A DNA stretch of 64,000 bases. Origin: Pleomorphomonas sp. Lineage in GTDB: Bacteria; Pseudomonadota; Alphaproteobacteria; Rhizobiales; Pleomorphomonadaceae. Position 1 is the first letter of the stretch; each line of letters begins with the position of its first letter. The stretch is taken from NCBI GenBank assembly GCA_029976075.1, contig JARKNW010000012.1, positions 1 through 64,000 of the forward strand, in the 5' to 3' direction. Made by a program: the position numbers and the translations under genes. This document shows, in pieces, positions 17,459 to 26,120 of this stretch. The notes beneath the pieces are model-generated. The model was given only the letters and a program-made list of their open reading frames with translations, searched no databases and was not told the DNA's origin.

Positions 17459-17820
17459 GATTCCGTGACAGTGAACGCTCTATCGTCCGCAACAGGAGTT
17501 TGTGAACGCACCGCCGGACCGGGTGAACCGCCGACAGATCGCCCGACAGAGACGCGCATTCCCCTGCCTGCGTTATTGGCCGGTGCATCGGGCGTGAACC
17601 AACCAACTCGGATGTCAGCGACTGGAACCTTGACCAGACGGCTTTGCTACATCGGTCGCAAGTCGCCTCCGCGGATCCGGCCCGAATCCCTTCGGTACGA
17701 GCAAGGCCTGCCCGCCAACCTGCGCCTCACGTACCAATCCGCCCCCCTTGAAAGGGAGATAAGCAGAAGCTGGCTTGCCCGAGCAGGTAATAGCTTGATC
17801 AAAAAAGGAAAATTGAGTTT
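17459..17820. other. non-coding stretch between recombinase sites and tRNA-Leu
   Basis: ORFs here in the track run through the tRNA or are antisense and lack ribosome-binding sites and family features. A T-rich tract on the minus strand just after the tRNA 3' end (TTTTCCTTTTTTGATC) may end tRNA transcription. I see no other gene or repeat. Confidence 0.4.
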
Positions 17821-17906
17821 TGGTGCCCCAGGCCGGACTCGAACCAGCACGTTCTCGCGAACAACAGATTTTGAGTCTGCCGCGTCTACCATTTCGCCAC
17901 TGGGGC
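17821..17906 (-). tRNA. tRNA-Leu (anticodon CAA)
   Basis: The minus strand gives an 86-nt class II tRNA including an encoded CCA. The acceptor stem is GCCCCAG/CTGGGGC. The anticodon loop is CTCAAAA with anticodon CAA, followed by a long variable arm (GTTCGCGAGAAC), a T-loop GGTTCGAGTCC and ACCA at the end. It reads the leucine codon UUG. Confidence 0.95.
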
Positions 17907-17917
17907 AGCGGAGGCGG

Positions 17918-17945
17918 ACTATACCGGCCAGCCATGCGCCGTCAA
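17918..17945 (-). promoter_or_regulatory. sigma-70-type promoter of tRNA-Leu
   Basis: On the minus strand TTGACG and TATAGT are separated by 16 bp, ending about 11 bp before the tRNA 5' end. Confidence 0.7.
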
Positions 17946-18052
17946 CGGAGAAAGATCAGTTTTTGAAGAGGTTTTTACGTCGACAGCCACGTTTAAGACG
18001 GCGGAAAGGTCCTGTGGATATTGTTCATTGGTCATTTGCCAGGAAACCGATC

Positions 18053-18583
18053 ATGCCCATGCGACCGTCCCCTGCCTCCCCGACCGCTGGTTCAAGCGGC
18101 GCTCAGGCGATTATCGGCGGCCGCCGTCTTGTCGGCCACCTTCTCGGACGGCGGGTCGTTTCCTCGACATCCGCCAGCGATGGAGATGACGCATCGGCCA
18201 ACGAAACTCGCCCCGTGGCACTCGTCGTTGACGACAGCCCGATCGCTCGGATGCTGATGGCGAGCATTCTCGAATCCTTCGAGGTGGATGTATTCGAAGC
18301 CGGCGGCAGCGCCGAAGCGGTAACTGTTGCCACCACCTGCCGGCCGGATGTGGTGATCGTTGACTGGACGCTGCGTGCAGAAACGGCCACCGACGTGCTC
18401 GATGCGCTGGAAACCCGCTTCGCCAGCGGATTGCCACCCGTCGTCATGGTCAGCGCCTCTGCTCGCATGCCTACCGACCTGCGCGCAACGGCAACTCTGC
18501 GCAAACCTTTCACGCCACGAGAGCTCTACGCGGCACTGGCAGCCGCCTTCTCAGGCAAGGGAGGAGGCGCCGCCGAGGCCTGA
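18053..18583 (+). CDS. single-domain response regulator
   Basis: A 176-aa protein. An N-terminal segment of about 55 residues is rich in Ser, Ala and Gly and has no recognised domain. A CheY-like receiver domain (about 56-170) follows, with the acidic pair in ALVVDDSPIARML, the phospho-acceptor Asp in VVIVDWTL, and the conserved Lys in LRKPF. There is no output domain, so it probably acts by protein contact. No histidine kinase is adjacent. The ATG at 18053 has AGGAAA upstream; the 376-aa track ORF is artificial because it reads through the tRNA-Leu gene. Confidence 0.85.
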   Translation: MPMRPSPASPTAGSSGAQAIIGGRRLVGHLLGRRVVSSTSASDGDDASANETRPVALVVDDSPIARMLMASILESFEVDVFEAGGSAEAVTVATTCRPDVVIVDWTLRAETATDVLDALETRFASGLPPVVMVSASARMPTDLRATATLRKPFTPRELYAALAAAFSGKGGGAAEA

Positions 18584-18607
18584 TCGGCTCCGGCAGCGCG
18601 CCATTGC

Positions 18608-19198
18608 TTACCTTATCGTGAAGGTCGTAGCCGGTGCCATGCCGCCGGTCGTGGCGCCCATGAGCGTGCCACCGGCCGTGACCACCGGCGGGTGAGCGAA
18701 GATCAGGCACCAGAACACCTTGTACTTGGAGTTCGGGTTATAGGCCGTGGCGATGCCCATCAGTGTCATGTCGCGGTCCTTCATGCCACGATCATGCGGC
18801 GGGGACTGGCGCCAACCGGAGAAGGCTTCGGCCAAGGTGTGATAGCCGGCTGCCACGTTCTCGCCAGCGTTAGAGAACTGATACCCATAGCTCTTGAGGC
18901 GGGTGCCGAGCAGCGAATGGCCGTCAACGTCGTGGCCCATCTTGTCGGCCGCAGCCATCTTCCTCGCGTAATCCTGGGCAATGCGGCTGAGCTCCGGATC
19001 GAGTGCCAGCGGCGCGATTCCCGACTGGGCGCGATACTGGTTGAGCATGGACAGCGCCTTGTTCTCGTCGACGCGCGCCGTCGGAGAAGCGAGATCTTCG
19101 TAGAACGCCGGCTTTTGCGGCGGCGGCGGTGCGCTCTGGCAGGCAGCGAGAACGAGCGCCGCGAGAAGCGGCAAAAGGGCAAAGGCGCGTCGGGACAC
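18608..19198 (-). CDS. CAP (SCP/PR-1-like) domain lipoprotein
   Basis: A 196-aa exported protein. The start is GTG at 19198, behind GGAG, and it opens directly into a signal peptide ending in the lipobox LAAC (about residue 20). The CAP fold (about 45-165) shows SMLNQYRAQSGIAPL, KMGHDVDGHSL and GENVAAGYHTLAEAFSGWRQSPPH. The His and Glu residues of the CAP cavity are present. Function in bacteria is mostly unknown, with a cell-envelope role assumed. The longer track ORF (from 19417) adds residues overlapping the divergent M20 gene. Confidence 0.87.
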   Translation of the reverse strand: MSRRAFALLPLLAALVLAACQSAPPPPQKPAFYEDLASPTARVDENKALSMLNQYRAQSGIAPLALDPELSRIAQDYARKMAAADKMGHDVDGHSLLGTRLKSYGYQFSNAGENVAAGYHTLAEAFSGWRQSPPHDRGMKDRDMTLMGIATAYNPNSKYKVFWCLIFAHPPVVTAGGTLMGATTGGMAPATTFTIR

Positions 19199-19388
19199 GG
19201 GGGAATCTCCATGATGGCTCGATCGACTGGGCCGATCGGCAGGTGGATTTGCCACCAAGAACACGAATGGGTGGTTAAATTTCGACAAATTTAGGTGGAA
19301 CGCGCGAAGGCGATTGCCCCTCGCCTTGGCGGCTGTCGGCATGCTAGGCTGAAACTCCTCCGCAATTGTCCGTAGAGAGGTCATCCCC

Positions 19389-20561
19389 TTGTCCGCCCTT
19401 GAAGAGATCGCCGCCATTGCCGGAGAGGCCGCGCTCTGGCGCCGCGATCTGCATCGTCGCCCCGAACTTCTCTATGCCCTCGACGAGACCTCGGCCTTCG
19501 TGACGCAAAAGCTCCGTGCTTTCGGCCTCGACGAGGTCGTGACCGGCGTTGGCGGCAGTGGAGTCGTCGGCGTGCTGCGCGGGCGGCCAGGCAACCGGGC
19601 CGTGGCGTTACGTGCCGACATGGATGCCTTGCCCATCGAGGAAATCACCGGAGCCCCCTGGGCCTCGGAAAAGCCTGGCGCCATGCATGCCTGTGGCCAC
19701 GATGGACACACCGCAACGCTGCTTGCCGCGGCCGGCCACCTTGCTTCCAGCCGCGACTTTGCCGGCACCGTCGTCTTTGTGTTCCAACCGGCCGAGGAAG
19801 GTGGCGCCGGCGCACGGGCGATGATCGACGATGGCCTCTTCGAACGTTTCCCGGTCGATGAAGTCTACGGCATTCACAACCTGCCGGGCTTGCCCGTCGG
19901 GCGCTTCGCGGTGCGGCCGGGTGCCATCATGGCCTCGACCGACCGCTTCTACATCGACATTCTCGGTCGAGGGGGACACGCGGCCCGCCCCCACGAGACG
20001 ATCGATCCCATCCTGGTCGGCGCTCAACTGGTCACGGCCCTCCAGTCGATCGTGGCACGCAACACCGATCCACTTGCGTCTGGCGTTGTTTCGGTCACCA
20101 CCTTCCATGCCGGCAACACCGACAACGTCATCCCCCAGAGTGCCCGCCTGTCTGGCACCGTCCGAGCACTTGACGAGCAGATCCGCGCCGACCTAGAGGC
20201 CGCCGTCAGTCGAATCGCCACAACTGTCGCCACCGCCTTTGGCGCCGAAGCGAAAGTTGCCTACGAGCGCGGCTATCCGGTGACGGTCAACCATGCCATC
20301 GCGGCAACGCGAGTTGGCGACGTTATCGAGGGCCTGCTCGGCGGTGATGCCATCAACCGAGCCGGCGCCCCGCTGATGGCCGCCGAGGACTTCTCCTATT
20401 ACCTGCAGCGCGTACCGGGAGCCTATTTCTTCATGGGCAACGGACCGTCGGCCGGTTTGCATCATCCCGCCTACGACTTTGCAGACGACGCGATTGCCCC
20501 CGGCGCAGCCGTGTGGTCCGCCCTGGCCAAGGCGAGCCTTGCCGCCGGCGATCACGCTTAA
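19389..20561 (+). CDS. M20-family amidohydrolase (hippurate hydrolase-like)
   Basis: A 390-aa cytoplasmic metallopeptidase that cleaves N-acyl or amide bonds of amino-acid derivatives. Metal ligands are seen in MHACGHDGHTA (about 98-108) and the catalytic Glu pair in QPAEEGGAGA (about 133-143). Dimerisation-domain features follow (GRGGHAARPHETIDP, about 195-210), with a late metal ligand in AEDFSYYLQ. The start is TTG at 19389, with AGAGAGG about 7 bases upstream. The substrate is not determined; hippurate, N-acetyl amino acids and indole-acetyl amino acids are all known for the family. Confidence 0.9.
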   Translation: MSALEEIAAIAGEAALWRRDLHRRPELLYALDETSAFVTQKLRAFGLDEVVTGVGGSGVVGVLRGRPGNRAVALRADMDALPIEEITGAPWASEKPGAMHACGHDGHTATLLAAAGHLASSRDFAGTVVFVFQPAEEGGAGARAMIDDGLFERFPVDEVYGIHNLPGLPVGRFAVRPGAIMASTDRFYIDILGRGGHAARPHETIDPILVGAQLVTALQSIVARNTDPLASGVVSVTTFHAGNTDNVIPQSARLSGTVRALDEQIRADLEAAVSRIATTVATAFGAEAKVAYERGYPVTVNHAIAATRVGDVIEGLLGGDAINRAGAPLMAAEDFSYYLQRVPGAYFFMGNGPSAGLHHPAYDFADDAIAPGAAVWSALAKASLAAGDHA

Positions 20562-20624
20562 GGCTTTGAGAACCGCCATCTCCTAACCTGCCAATGCGAC
20601 CGACACGGTCGAGCGGGGGATGTG

Positions 20625-21134
20625 ATGCTCCGTCTTCTTGGATGGGTACTGGCCGCAACGGTCGTCATCGGTTTCTTCGCGCCGGAACTGCAGCGGTTCG
20701 CCGACATGCCTTCGGCGAACGAAGCACCGACTCCGGCGGCATCTCCCAAGCCGGTGGCAAAGCTAGGCAGGGCGGAAATTGCTGCCGACAGCCGCGGCCA
20801 TTTCGTTTTCACCGGTCGCGTCAATGGCAGGCCGTTTTCCATGCTGGCCGACACAGGCGCCACTCTGGTGGCCCTGCGCGCCTCCGACGCCCGCGCCGCC
20901 GGGCTGATCGTTCTGCCGGGCGACTACACCGCAAAGGTATCGACGGCAGGCGGCGTGGCCGAGGCCGCCCGCGTCCACCTTCAGGAAATCGAGGTGGGAG
21001 ATATCCGTGTCAGGGATGTTGAAGCCGTCGTCCTGTCCGATAACCATCTCGCCACAAACCTGCTCGGAATGAGCTTTCTTGGCCGCCTGAAGGCATTTGC
21101 CATCGAAAATGGGCGTCTGGTCCTGAGCCAGTAA
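20625..21134 (+). CDS. retropepsin-like aspartic protease (TIGR02281 type)
   Basis: A 169-aa protein with one N-terminal membrane helix (about 5-22) and a single clan-AA aspartic protease domain (about 60-165). The active-site motif is MLADTGATLVAL, and LLGMSFLGRL is the conserved second segment. Such proteins are anchored to the inner membrane and would act as homodimers in the periplasm. Their substrates are unknown. GTG at 20622 is directly before this ATG and either could be used. The gene follows the M20 gene by about 60 bp. Confidence 0.85.
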   Translation: MLRLLGWVLAATVVIGFFAPELQRFADMPSANEAPTPAASPKPVAKLGRAEIAADSRGHFVFTGRVNGRPFSMLADTGATLVALRASDARAAGLIVLPGDYTAKVSTAGGVAEAARVHLQEIEVGDIRVRDVEAVVLSDNHLATNLLGMSFLGRLKAFAIENGRLVLSQ

Positions 21135-21157
21135 AGCAGCGTAACACGCCGACCAAT

Positions 21158-22789
21158 CTACTCGGTAGCTTTCGCCTTCATGGCGGTTTGCATGCGCTCG
21201 GCAGCGCCCCGCAGAACCACGCGGACGATGACTGCGCCATTCTCGTCCTTTTCCACCTCTGGAAGCTGTCCCCCCACCCGGGTGACGGCTGCCTTGAGAG
21301 CGGCGAGCGCCAGATTGGTATCCGCAGCGCAGGCGCCCTTGCTTCCGCCGGCGGCGACACGCGCCTGCACTTGAAGGCCTGCCGTTTCGAAGTCGATGCC
21401 TCGAACGTCGATTTTCATGTCGACCGGCAAGCTGCCCACCTGCGTATAGGCGACAAAGGCGGCAAACCGCGTCACCGCCCGCAGGTTTTCGGCACCACCA
21501 GCGACTTCCGGGTCCTCCCCATCGATTTCCGACACCGTCACCGCACCCGCCTCGGTCGCCGTGTCGAGCCACTCGCGTACGAAGGTGGCGATCTGAATGT
21601 GATCCTGGCTCTTCTTGCCACCGCCCATCAGAGCCAGACAGGCCTCCAGCATCTGCTTGTACTCAAAGGTGCGCGTCGCCGCCCGGGCCACATCCTCCAT
21701 GCCCGCCTTGAGCGATTCCTCGGCAGCGACCCGCTCTCCATACAATGTACTGATATCGACCCCGACGAGCACATTGACCGGAGCTCGGGTGTCAGCTCCG
21801 AGCACCAGCGAGGCCATCAGCGCCTGCTTAGGACCGCTGGGAGTTGGAAACTCCACCGACCTGATGCCGCTCTTGTAGGTTTCGACATAGGCCTTGAGGC
21901 TATGACGTGCACCGCTCGTCAGGTCGCGCAAGCTCAGGGGCGAGACCTCGTTGGTTCTCAGAAGATCGCGTCCAAAAAGGCGGGCGCAGGCAGGGTTGCC
22001 AAAGAACGGATGACCGTCACCATTGATCTGCAGAACGGCGAAGGGCGACGACTCGATGATGGTGTCGGCCACCATGACGCGCGTCCGCCAGACGTCGGCC
22101 AACATCGATCGCAGGCATTCGAATGCGAACGTCAGCCTGCCGACCTCGCCACCCCACCCCTTGAGCGGATGACCGCGGTCCGCCGATGCCGGATCCTGCA
22201 GCATCGCTTCGACCACGGCACGCACCCGGCGAAGCGGCCACCAGACCATCAGAAGCATGACCAGCTCGGTAATGGCCGCCGCCGCCGCGCCACCACCTAG
22301 CGCGATCGTAAAGGCTCGACCGTCGCGGATCGTCTCAAGGCTGGTTATCTCGCCCACATCGACCCGTACGAAGATATGAAAGGGCGTCAGCGAGAATTCC
22401 GGCGGATAGTAGAAATCGGCTTTGCTACCGCCCGCCGGCCGAAAAACGGTATGCCCGGTACGCATCACCGCGTTGAAGCTCGCTTCGATGCGTTCTCCGA
22501 ACACCTGCTGCTCATGCCCGGAGCCATCGTAAAGAACACCGCCCCGGATAGCGCCAATCACCACCAACCGCTCGGCGACGCGCGTGATTTCATCCGCCTT
22601 GGTCTGGAAGCGCGGATCGATCGCCGCCGACAGGACCTTACCGACATCGGCATACCGCCGCTCGAGATAACGCTCATCGTCTTGATCACGAACGACACTG
22701 GTGATCGAGAAAAGCGCGACGAACACGGCAGCGAAGGCCAGCACCGACGGCCTCAGGATCGTTGAGATGTGGAACACGGGGGATGCCAC
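21158..22789 (-). CDS. membrane PAS-domain sensor-like protein with no recognisable histidine-kinase core
   Basis: A 543-aa protein. Transmembrane helices at about 11-30 and 160-185 flank a periplasmic segment of about 130 residues. A HAMP-like linker (about 185-240) and a PAS domain (about 245-355, DTIIESSPFAVLQINGDGHPFFGNPACARLFGRD) follow. The C-terminal part (about 365-543) has the length of a kinase module, but I see no H-box, N-box or G-box. Only the last strand pattern (GGQLPEVEKDENGAVIVRVVLRG) resembles the end of an ATPase domain. It is probably a degenerate or divergent sensor. It is convergent with the protease gene and upstream of the pilus locus. Confidence 0.7.
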   Translation of the reverse strand: MASPVFHISTILRPSVLAFAAVFVALFSITSVVRDQDDERYLERRYADVGKVLSAAIDPRFQTKADEITRVAERLVVIGAIRGGVLYDGSGHEQQVFGERIEASFNAVMRTGHTVFRPAGGSKADFYYPPEFSLTPFHIFVRVDVGEITSLETIRDGRAFTIALGGGAAAAAITELVMLLMVWWPLRRVRAVVEAMLQDPASADRGHPLKGWGGEVGRLTFAFECLRSMLADVWRTRVMVADTIIESSPFAVLQINGDGHPFFGNPACARLFGRDLLRTNEVSPLSLRDLTSGARHSLKAYVETYKSGIRSVEFPTPSGPKQALMASLVLGADTRAPVNVLVGVDISTLYGERVAAEESLKAGMEDVARAATRTFEYKQMLEACLALMGGGKKSQDHIQIATFVREWLDTATEAGAVTVSEIDGEDPEVAGGAENLRAVTRFAAFVAYTQVGSLPVDMKIDVRGIDFETAGLQVQARVAAGGSKGACAADTNLALAALKAAVTRVGGQLPEVEKDENGAVIVRVVLRGAAERMQTAMKAKATE

Positions 22790-22920
22790 GGAACACGTTC
22801 TCTCAGGCAGACGTCAAACGGTACTTTCGGTCAGCTTAGCACCCCCGCGTTGCTGCCCCGTTAACTGCCGGAGGACGCCATTCATCCCTCACAGGGTCAC
22901 GCTTCCGTCAGTCATCAAAC

Positions 22921-23514
22921 TCAACCGCCCGTGAACGTGATGGTCGTTCCCTGGCGCGGCTTCAGATAGAAGATGTGGCTGAGATTGTACGTCGAGCTTC
23001 CCGTAATGCTCTGCATGATGTTTGAGAAGGGAGAGCTGTAGGAATAGGTGACCCGCCCCACCACCACCTCGTCACCAACGGATCCTATCGTACTGGGAAC
23101 CTTCAACGCAGTTGGAGGCGCCACATTGGCAGTCGCGGCGGTATCGTAGCGCGCCTTGGACCAGGCGACCGTCTGCCCGGAAGATTTGATATCGATGACG
23201 ACGACCAGCACCTTTGCAATGGAAGCATCGTATGGTTCGATAATTGCGGCCGTCGCATCGAAGATGCCATTCATCAAGGTTGTGCTGACGGACGTCTGCT
23301 GCGCGACAAGATCGGAAATGGTGCTGGCGGCCCGGCTGACCTTACGGTCGATCACGAGCGCGGTCGTAACTTCGCTACAACCGGCGTAGATCACCAGCAT
23401 CAATGGCAGAATAAGCGCGAACTCAACGGCAGAAACGCCGCCGCGTTCGGCCAGGAAGCGCCGAACGAGCCGTTTGAGAGCTACTGGTGCCGCTTTTACC
23501 CACGCTACGGCCAT
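22921..23514 (-). CDS. TadE/TadG-family pseudopilin-like protein
   Basis: A 197-aa protein with the TadE signature. The basic N-terminus RRFLAERGGVSAVEFALILPLMLVIY contains the prepilin-like Gly-Gly-Val region, and Glu is at position +5 of the hydrophobic stretch. The rest is extracytoplasmic. These minor pilins are processed by a prepilin peptidase and help assemble Flp pili. The start taken is ATG at 23514, which overlaps the upstream TadE-like gene by 10 bp, so the two are coupled. It is somewhat shorter than typical TadG and lacks a von Willebrand domain. Confidence 0.87.
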   Translation of the reverse strand: MAVAWVKAAPVALKRLVRRFLAERGGVSAVEFALILPLMLVIYAGCSEVTTALVIDRKVSRAASTISDLVAQQTSVSTTLMNGIFDATAAIIEPYDASIAKVLVVVIDIKSSGQTVAWSKARYDTAATANVAPPTALKVPSTIGSVGDEVVVGRVTYSYSSPFSNIMQSITGSSTYNLSHIFYLKPRQGTTITFTGG

Positions 23515-24035
23515 GGATAGGGCTCCGTCTGAAAAGCGACAACGGCTCCGAGCAACTGATCGCCGTTCGAAAGGCGGATGGAGGCTCTTGCCAGAAGATT
23601 GAACAAGACAGGCCAAGCATAAAAGCTCCGGACAACGATAATCTCGCTTGGATTTCCAGTCGTATAGTGGGTCGACGTTATCTTACCATCCTTGTCGAGC
23701 GGGCTTGTCGGTTTATAACCTCCAAAACTCGAATAAGACTGGACGTCGACATAAAGTCGGGTTTTACAGTCAACGAGATTGACCATGCCTGTGCAGATCT
23801 GTGCCGCGAACTGATCCTGACTGAGAGGCAGGTGTTTGGCCTCACCCGTTCGGATCAGACGGGACGCCGACATCGTGGCCGTATCGAGCACCTGGCCGAC
23901 AAAGAACATCAGCGCCATTTCCAGGATGGCAAACAGCAATAGGAAGAACGGAATCGAGACGATGGCAAACTCCATGGCCACCGCGCCCCGGCAATCACGC
24001 AGAAAGCGAGCTCGGGGCAGGGCTTCGTTTGCCAT
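23505..24035 (-). CDS. TadE-family pseudopilin-like protein
   Basis: A 176-aa TadE-like minor pilin from the chosen ATG at 24035. The track start at 24101 is a TTG without a clear ribosome-binding site, and another TTG in between is possible. The signature RDCRGAVAMEFAIVSIPFFLLLFAILEMAL holds the processing region and Glu+5. Cysteines in AAQICTGMVNLVDCKTRL may form a disulfide. It is upstream of and overlaps the second TadE-like gene. The pair is divergent from the main pilus operon. Confidence 0.87.
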   Translation of the reverse strand: MANEALPRARFLRDCRGAVAMEFAIVSIPFFLLLFAILEMALMFFVGQVLDTATMSASRLIRTGEAKHLPLSQDQFAAQICTGMVNLVDCKTRLYVDVQSYSSFGGYKPTSPLDKDGKITSTHYTTGNPSEIIVVRSFYAWPVLFNLLARASIRLSNGDQLLGAVVAFQTEPYPWP

Positions 24036-24146
24036 GCTGGAACGGCGGAATGGCCAGATCAGGCGCAATCGAACTTCTCCCCGCGGCGAGTTAGCTTGCA
24101 AGAGTAGAAGTTTGCCTCGAACACCTTACCAAGCGGTGTAGTTCGA

Positions 24147-24689
24147 CTATTGGCTGTTGGGCGACGCCGGAGTGGACGCGCTGGCACCGCTGCCGGTGGC
24201 GCCACCGGTAGAGGCCGTGACGCCGCTGCCACTACCGGTCCCGTTATGCTGAGCGACCTGCCCCAGGATTCCTCCGAAATGCGCAGAGTCGTCCCCCGGC
24301 ACCGCCGCCGGTTGACATTCGGGGAGACAGCTCAAGGATTGTCGCTTGACACCCTTATAGACTGTAACGAGGTTCTCCGACGCCGCAAGCACGGCAAGCT
24401 GAACGTCGGTGATCGTTTCACCCTGGTCGTCGAGAACGATCAGATTCGTCTGGCCATAAGCACGCCCGGTCACGATAAGCGTCTGCGAGTCCTGCAATGT
24501 TGCGTCGGCAATTGCTGGATTGCCGATGACAATAGTGCTGGCTGGGGCTGCAAGTCTGTAAATTCTGGCCTGATCGAGTTCAACCTTCACCATATCGGCG
24601 GCGTGGGCAGGGGAGGCCATGAGGGCCACGACGGTCGGGCCGGCGAGAACCGCGACCAGCAGAGCCGAACGAACGAACCTCGTGGACAT
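24147..24689 (-). CDS. stand-alone pilus assembly N-terminal domain protein (CpaC N-domain paralogue)
   Basis: A 180-aa exported protein with a signal peptide cleaved at about residue 31 (ASPAHA, then ADMVKVELDQARIYRL). The following domain (about 32-105) matches the N-terminal domain of CpaC encoded nearby: compare STIVIGNPAIADATLQDSQTLIVTGRAYGQTNL with CpaC VLVSNPTIADAVVRNNRKIYLIGMSVGEANV. No secretin domain follows. Instead there is a Cys pair (SLSCLPECQP) and a Gly/Ser/Thr-rich tail. It may modulate the secretin or bind peptidoglycan. The start has GGAG six bases upstream. Confidence 0.82.
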   Translation of the reverse strand: MSTRFVRSALLVAVLAGPTVVALMASPAHAADMVKVELDQARIYRLAAPASTIVIGNPAIADATLQDSQTLIVTGRAYGQTNLIVLDDQGETITDVQLAVLAASENLVTVYKGVKRQSLSCLPECQPAAVPGDDSAHFGGILGQVAQHNGTGSGSGVTASTGGATGSGASASTPASPNSQ

Positions 24690-25096
24690 GGGGCGCTCCG
24701 GTAACCATCTGTTCACCGCGATCATCCCGGAAGTTGGTAAATAAAGCGCCAACGCCTTGGCACTTCCCCGCTTTCCAGCTTGGGGACAGGAATGCAGCAC
24801 TATGACACCACTTCCGTCGGCCCAGGCTCGGCGCCCCACTTTCAGGGAGAAAAAGCATTCCGAAGGCCACATATGCCAAATTCTCGCGAAGAACTAGGTA
24901 AAGAAAGAGTTTTTTGCCCACCCGTTCAGTTAACTTTAACCATCAGGCGATTTCCGCTGATGATGGCATGTTTCATCGATCACTTTAACTCGGTGGAAAC
25001 AGCTCCAAACCTACATTGACCTCGGTTCAGACGGGTCAGGCGAAATTAGACCTTCGAACCTGTGCTGTCAGATAAGTGAGCTTAGGAGTATCTTAA
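24690..25096. promoter_or_regulatory. divergent regulatory region upstream of the Flp pilin
   Basis: This 407-bp gap separates the CpaC-N-like gene from the pilin gene. It is AT-richer than its surroundings and holds TTAACTTTAACCAT (24931-24944), which contains the TTAACCAT-type half-site used by CtrA in alphaproteobacteria. Another TTAAC lies near 24985. A TTGACC at 25016-25021 could be a -35, but the -10 is weak. The single ORF in the track here (24780-25019) lacks support. Confidence 0.4.
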
Positions 25097-25282
25097 ATGA
25101 AGGCTCTCGTGTCGCGCTTCCTCAAGGACGAGTCCGGCGCCACCGCCATTGAATACGGCCTGATCGCCTCGCTGATCGCCGTTGCCATCATCACCGCCGC
25201 CGGCGCTCTCGGCAACCAGATCAGCGATACGTTCGTCAACATCACGAACGCCCTGAAGCCTAAGGCTGCCGCTGCCACCTGA
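25097..25282 (+). CDS. flp: Flp/Fap-type pilin subunit
   Basis: The 61-aa major pilin of the Tad system. Leader residues MKALVSRFLKDESG precede the processing site G/ATAIEYGLIASLIAVAI, with Glu at +5 and Tyr at +6 as in Flp pilins. A single hydrophobic helix runs to about residue 45, followed by a short tail. The ribosome-binding site TAGGAGTATCTTAA is strong. A terminator hairpin follows 65 bp downstream, so the pilin can be made in excess over the assembly proteins. Confidence 0.94.
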   Translation: MKALVSRFLKDESGATAIEYGLIASLIAVAIITAAGALGNQISDTFVNITNALKPKAAAAT

Positions 25283-25346
25283 TCGTCAATCTGGTGTAAG
25301 CTGCCGTTCAAGGACGCTTTGGACAGAAAAGCGATCCCGTCACGAT

Positions 25347-25380
25347 AAAGGGAGGCCGTATGGCCTCTCTTTGCGTTTTC
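25347..25380 (+). terminator. terminator hairpin after the Flp pilin gene
   Basis: AAAGGGAGGCC, a GTAT loop and GGCCTCTCTTT form an 11-bp stem with one G-U pair, followed by GCGTTTTC. Partial read-through into cpaA is likely. Confidence 0.75.
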
Positions 25381-25456
25381 GGCATTGTTCAGGCCACGTT
25401 TACCTGCATGAGCTAAATGTTTCGGTCGCCGCTTCAGCCGGTGTCCGGAGAACGTT

Positions 25457-25969
25457 TTGCTGCTCGTCATCTCACTCCTTACGGTCATCTTTCCCGTCGT
25501 TGTTACGGTCGCCGCCTGCTACGACCTGTTGACGATGCAGATTCCAAACCGGTTTCCAGCCGTACTCGCGGTCGTCTTCTTAGCTTTGGCACTTCTGACC
25601 GGCCAGCCAGTCACAACAATCGGTATCCACTTCCTCGCGGGGCTCGGCGTTCTCGTCGGCACGTTCGCTCTCTTCGCCTTCGGCTTCCTCGGAGGGGGCG
25701 ACGCCAAGTTAGCTTCGGCAATCACCCTCTGGCTGGGCATTGAACAGGCTCTACCTTTCCTGGTGCTGACCGCACTGTTCGGTGGTGCGTTGTCGATCGC
25801 TGTACTGGCGTTTCGTTACCTACCTCTTCCCGGTTTTCTCCTAGGCTGGACACCGGCGTTGCGGCTGCACGAAAAGGGGGCTGGCGTTCCCTATGGGGTG
25901 GCGCTCGCGGCAGCGGCCCTCGTTATCTTTCCCGACACGCAATGGTTCGCCGCCCTCGCCGGGATATAA
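25457..25969 (+). CDS. cpaA: prepilin peptidase CpaA (A24 family)
   Basis: A 170-aa polytopic membrane aspartic protease that cleaves and matures Flp and TadE-type prepilins. The two catalytic aspartates are visible: one in ACYDLLTMQIPN (about 23) and one in the family motif FLGGGDAKL (about 80). There are about five to six hydrophobic helices. Only the peptidase domain is present, without a methyltransferase domain. The start is TTG at 25457, with GGAG 7 bases upstream. Confidence 0.9.
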   Translation: MLLVISLLTVIFPVVVTVAACYDLLTMQIPNRFPAVLAVVFLALALLTGQPVTTIGIHFLAGLGVLVGTFALFAFGFLGGGDAKLASAITLWLGIEQALPFLVLTALFGGALSIAVLAFRYLPLPGFLLGWTPALRLHEKGAGVPYGVALAAAALVIFPDTQWFAALAGI

Positions 25970-26041
25970 GTTTCCGGGAACCGCCAATTCCTGACGATTC
26001 CTGAACGATCGATGCAAACCGATACGATTTCCAACACCTTA

Positions 26042-26058
26042 TTAACCATAAATTCAAC
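26042..26058. promoter_or_regulatory. near-consensus CtrA-like box upstream of cpaB
   Basis: TTAACCATAAATTCAAC matches TTAA-N7-TTAAC except for one base in the second half (TTCA). It lies about 65 bp upstream of cpaB in a 150-bp gap, so a second promoter for cpaB-tadC is possible. Confidence 0.4.
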
Positions 26059-26120
26059 GTTACCCCGTGTACTCGGCCTCAGAGTGGAACGCTCGCCGTC
26101 CCAGGTCATGAGGCAACATC

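Noticed and set aside
17453-18052. Long plus-strand ORF (376 aa) upstream of the response regulator
   Set aside because: It reads straight through the antisense of tRNA-Leu and has no family features; only the part from 18053 is a real gene.
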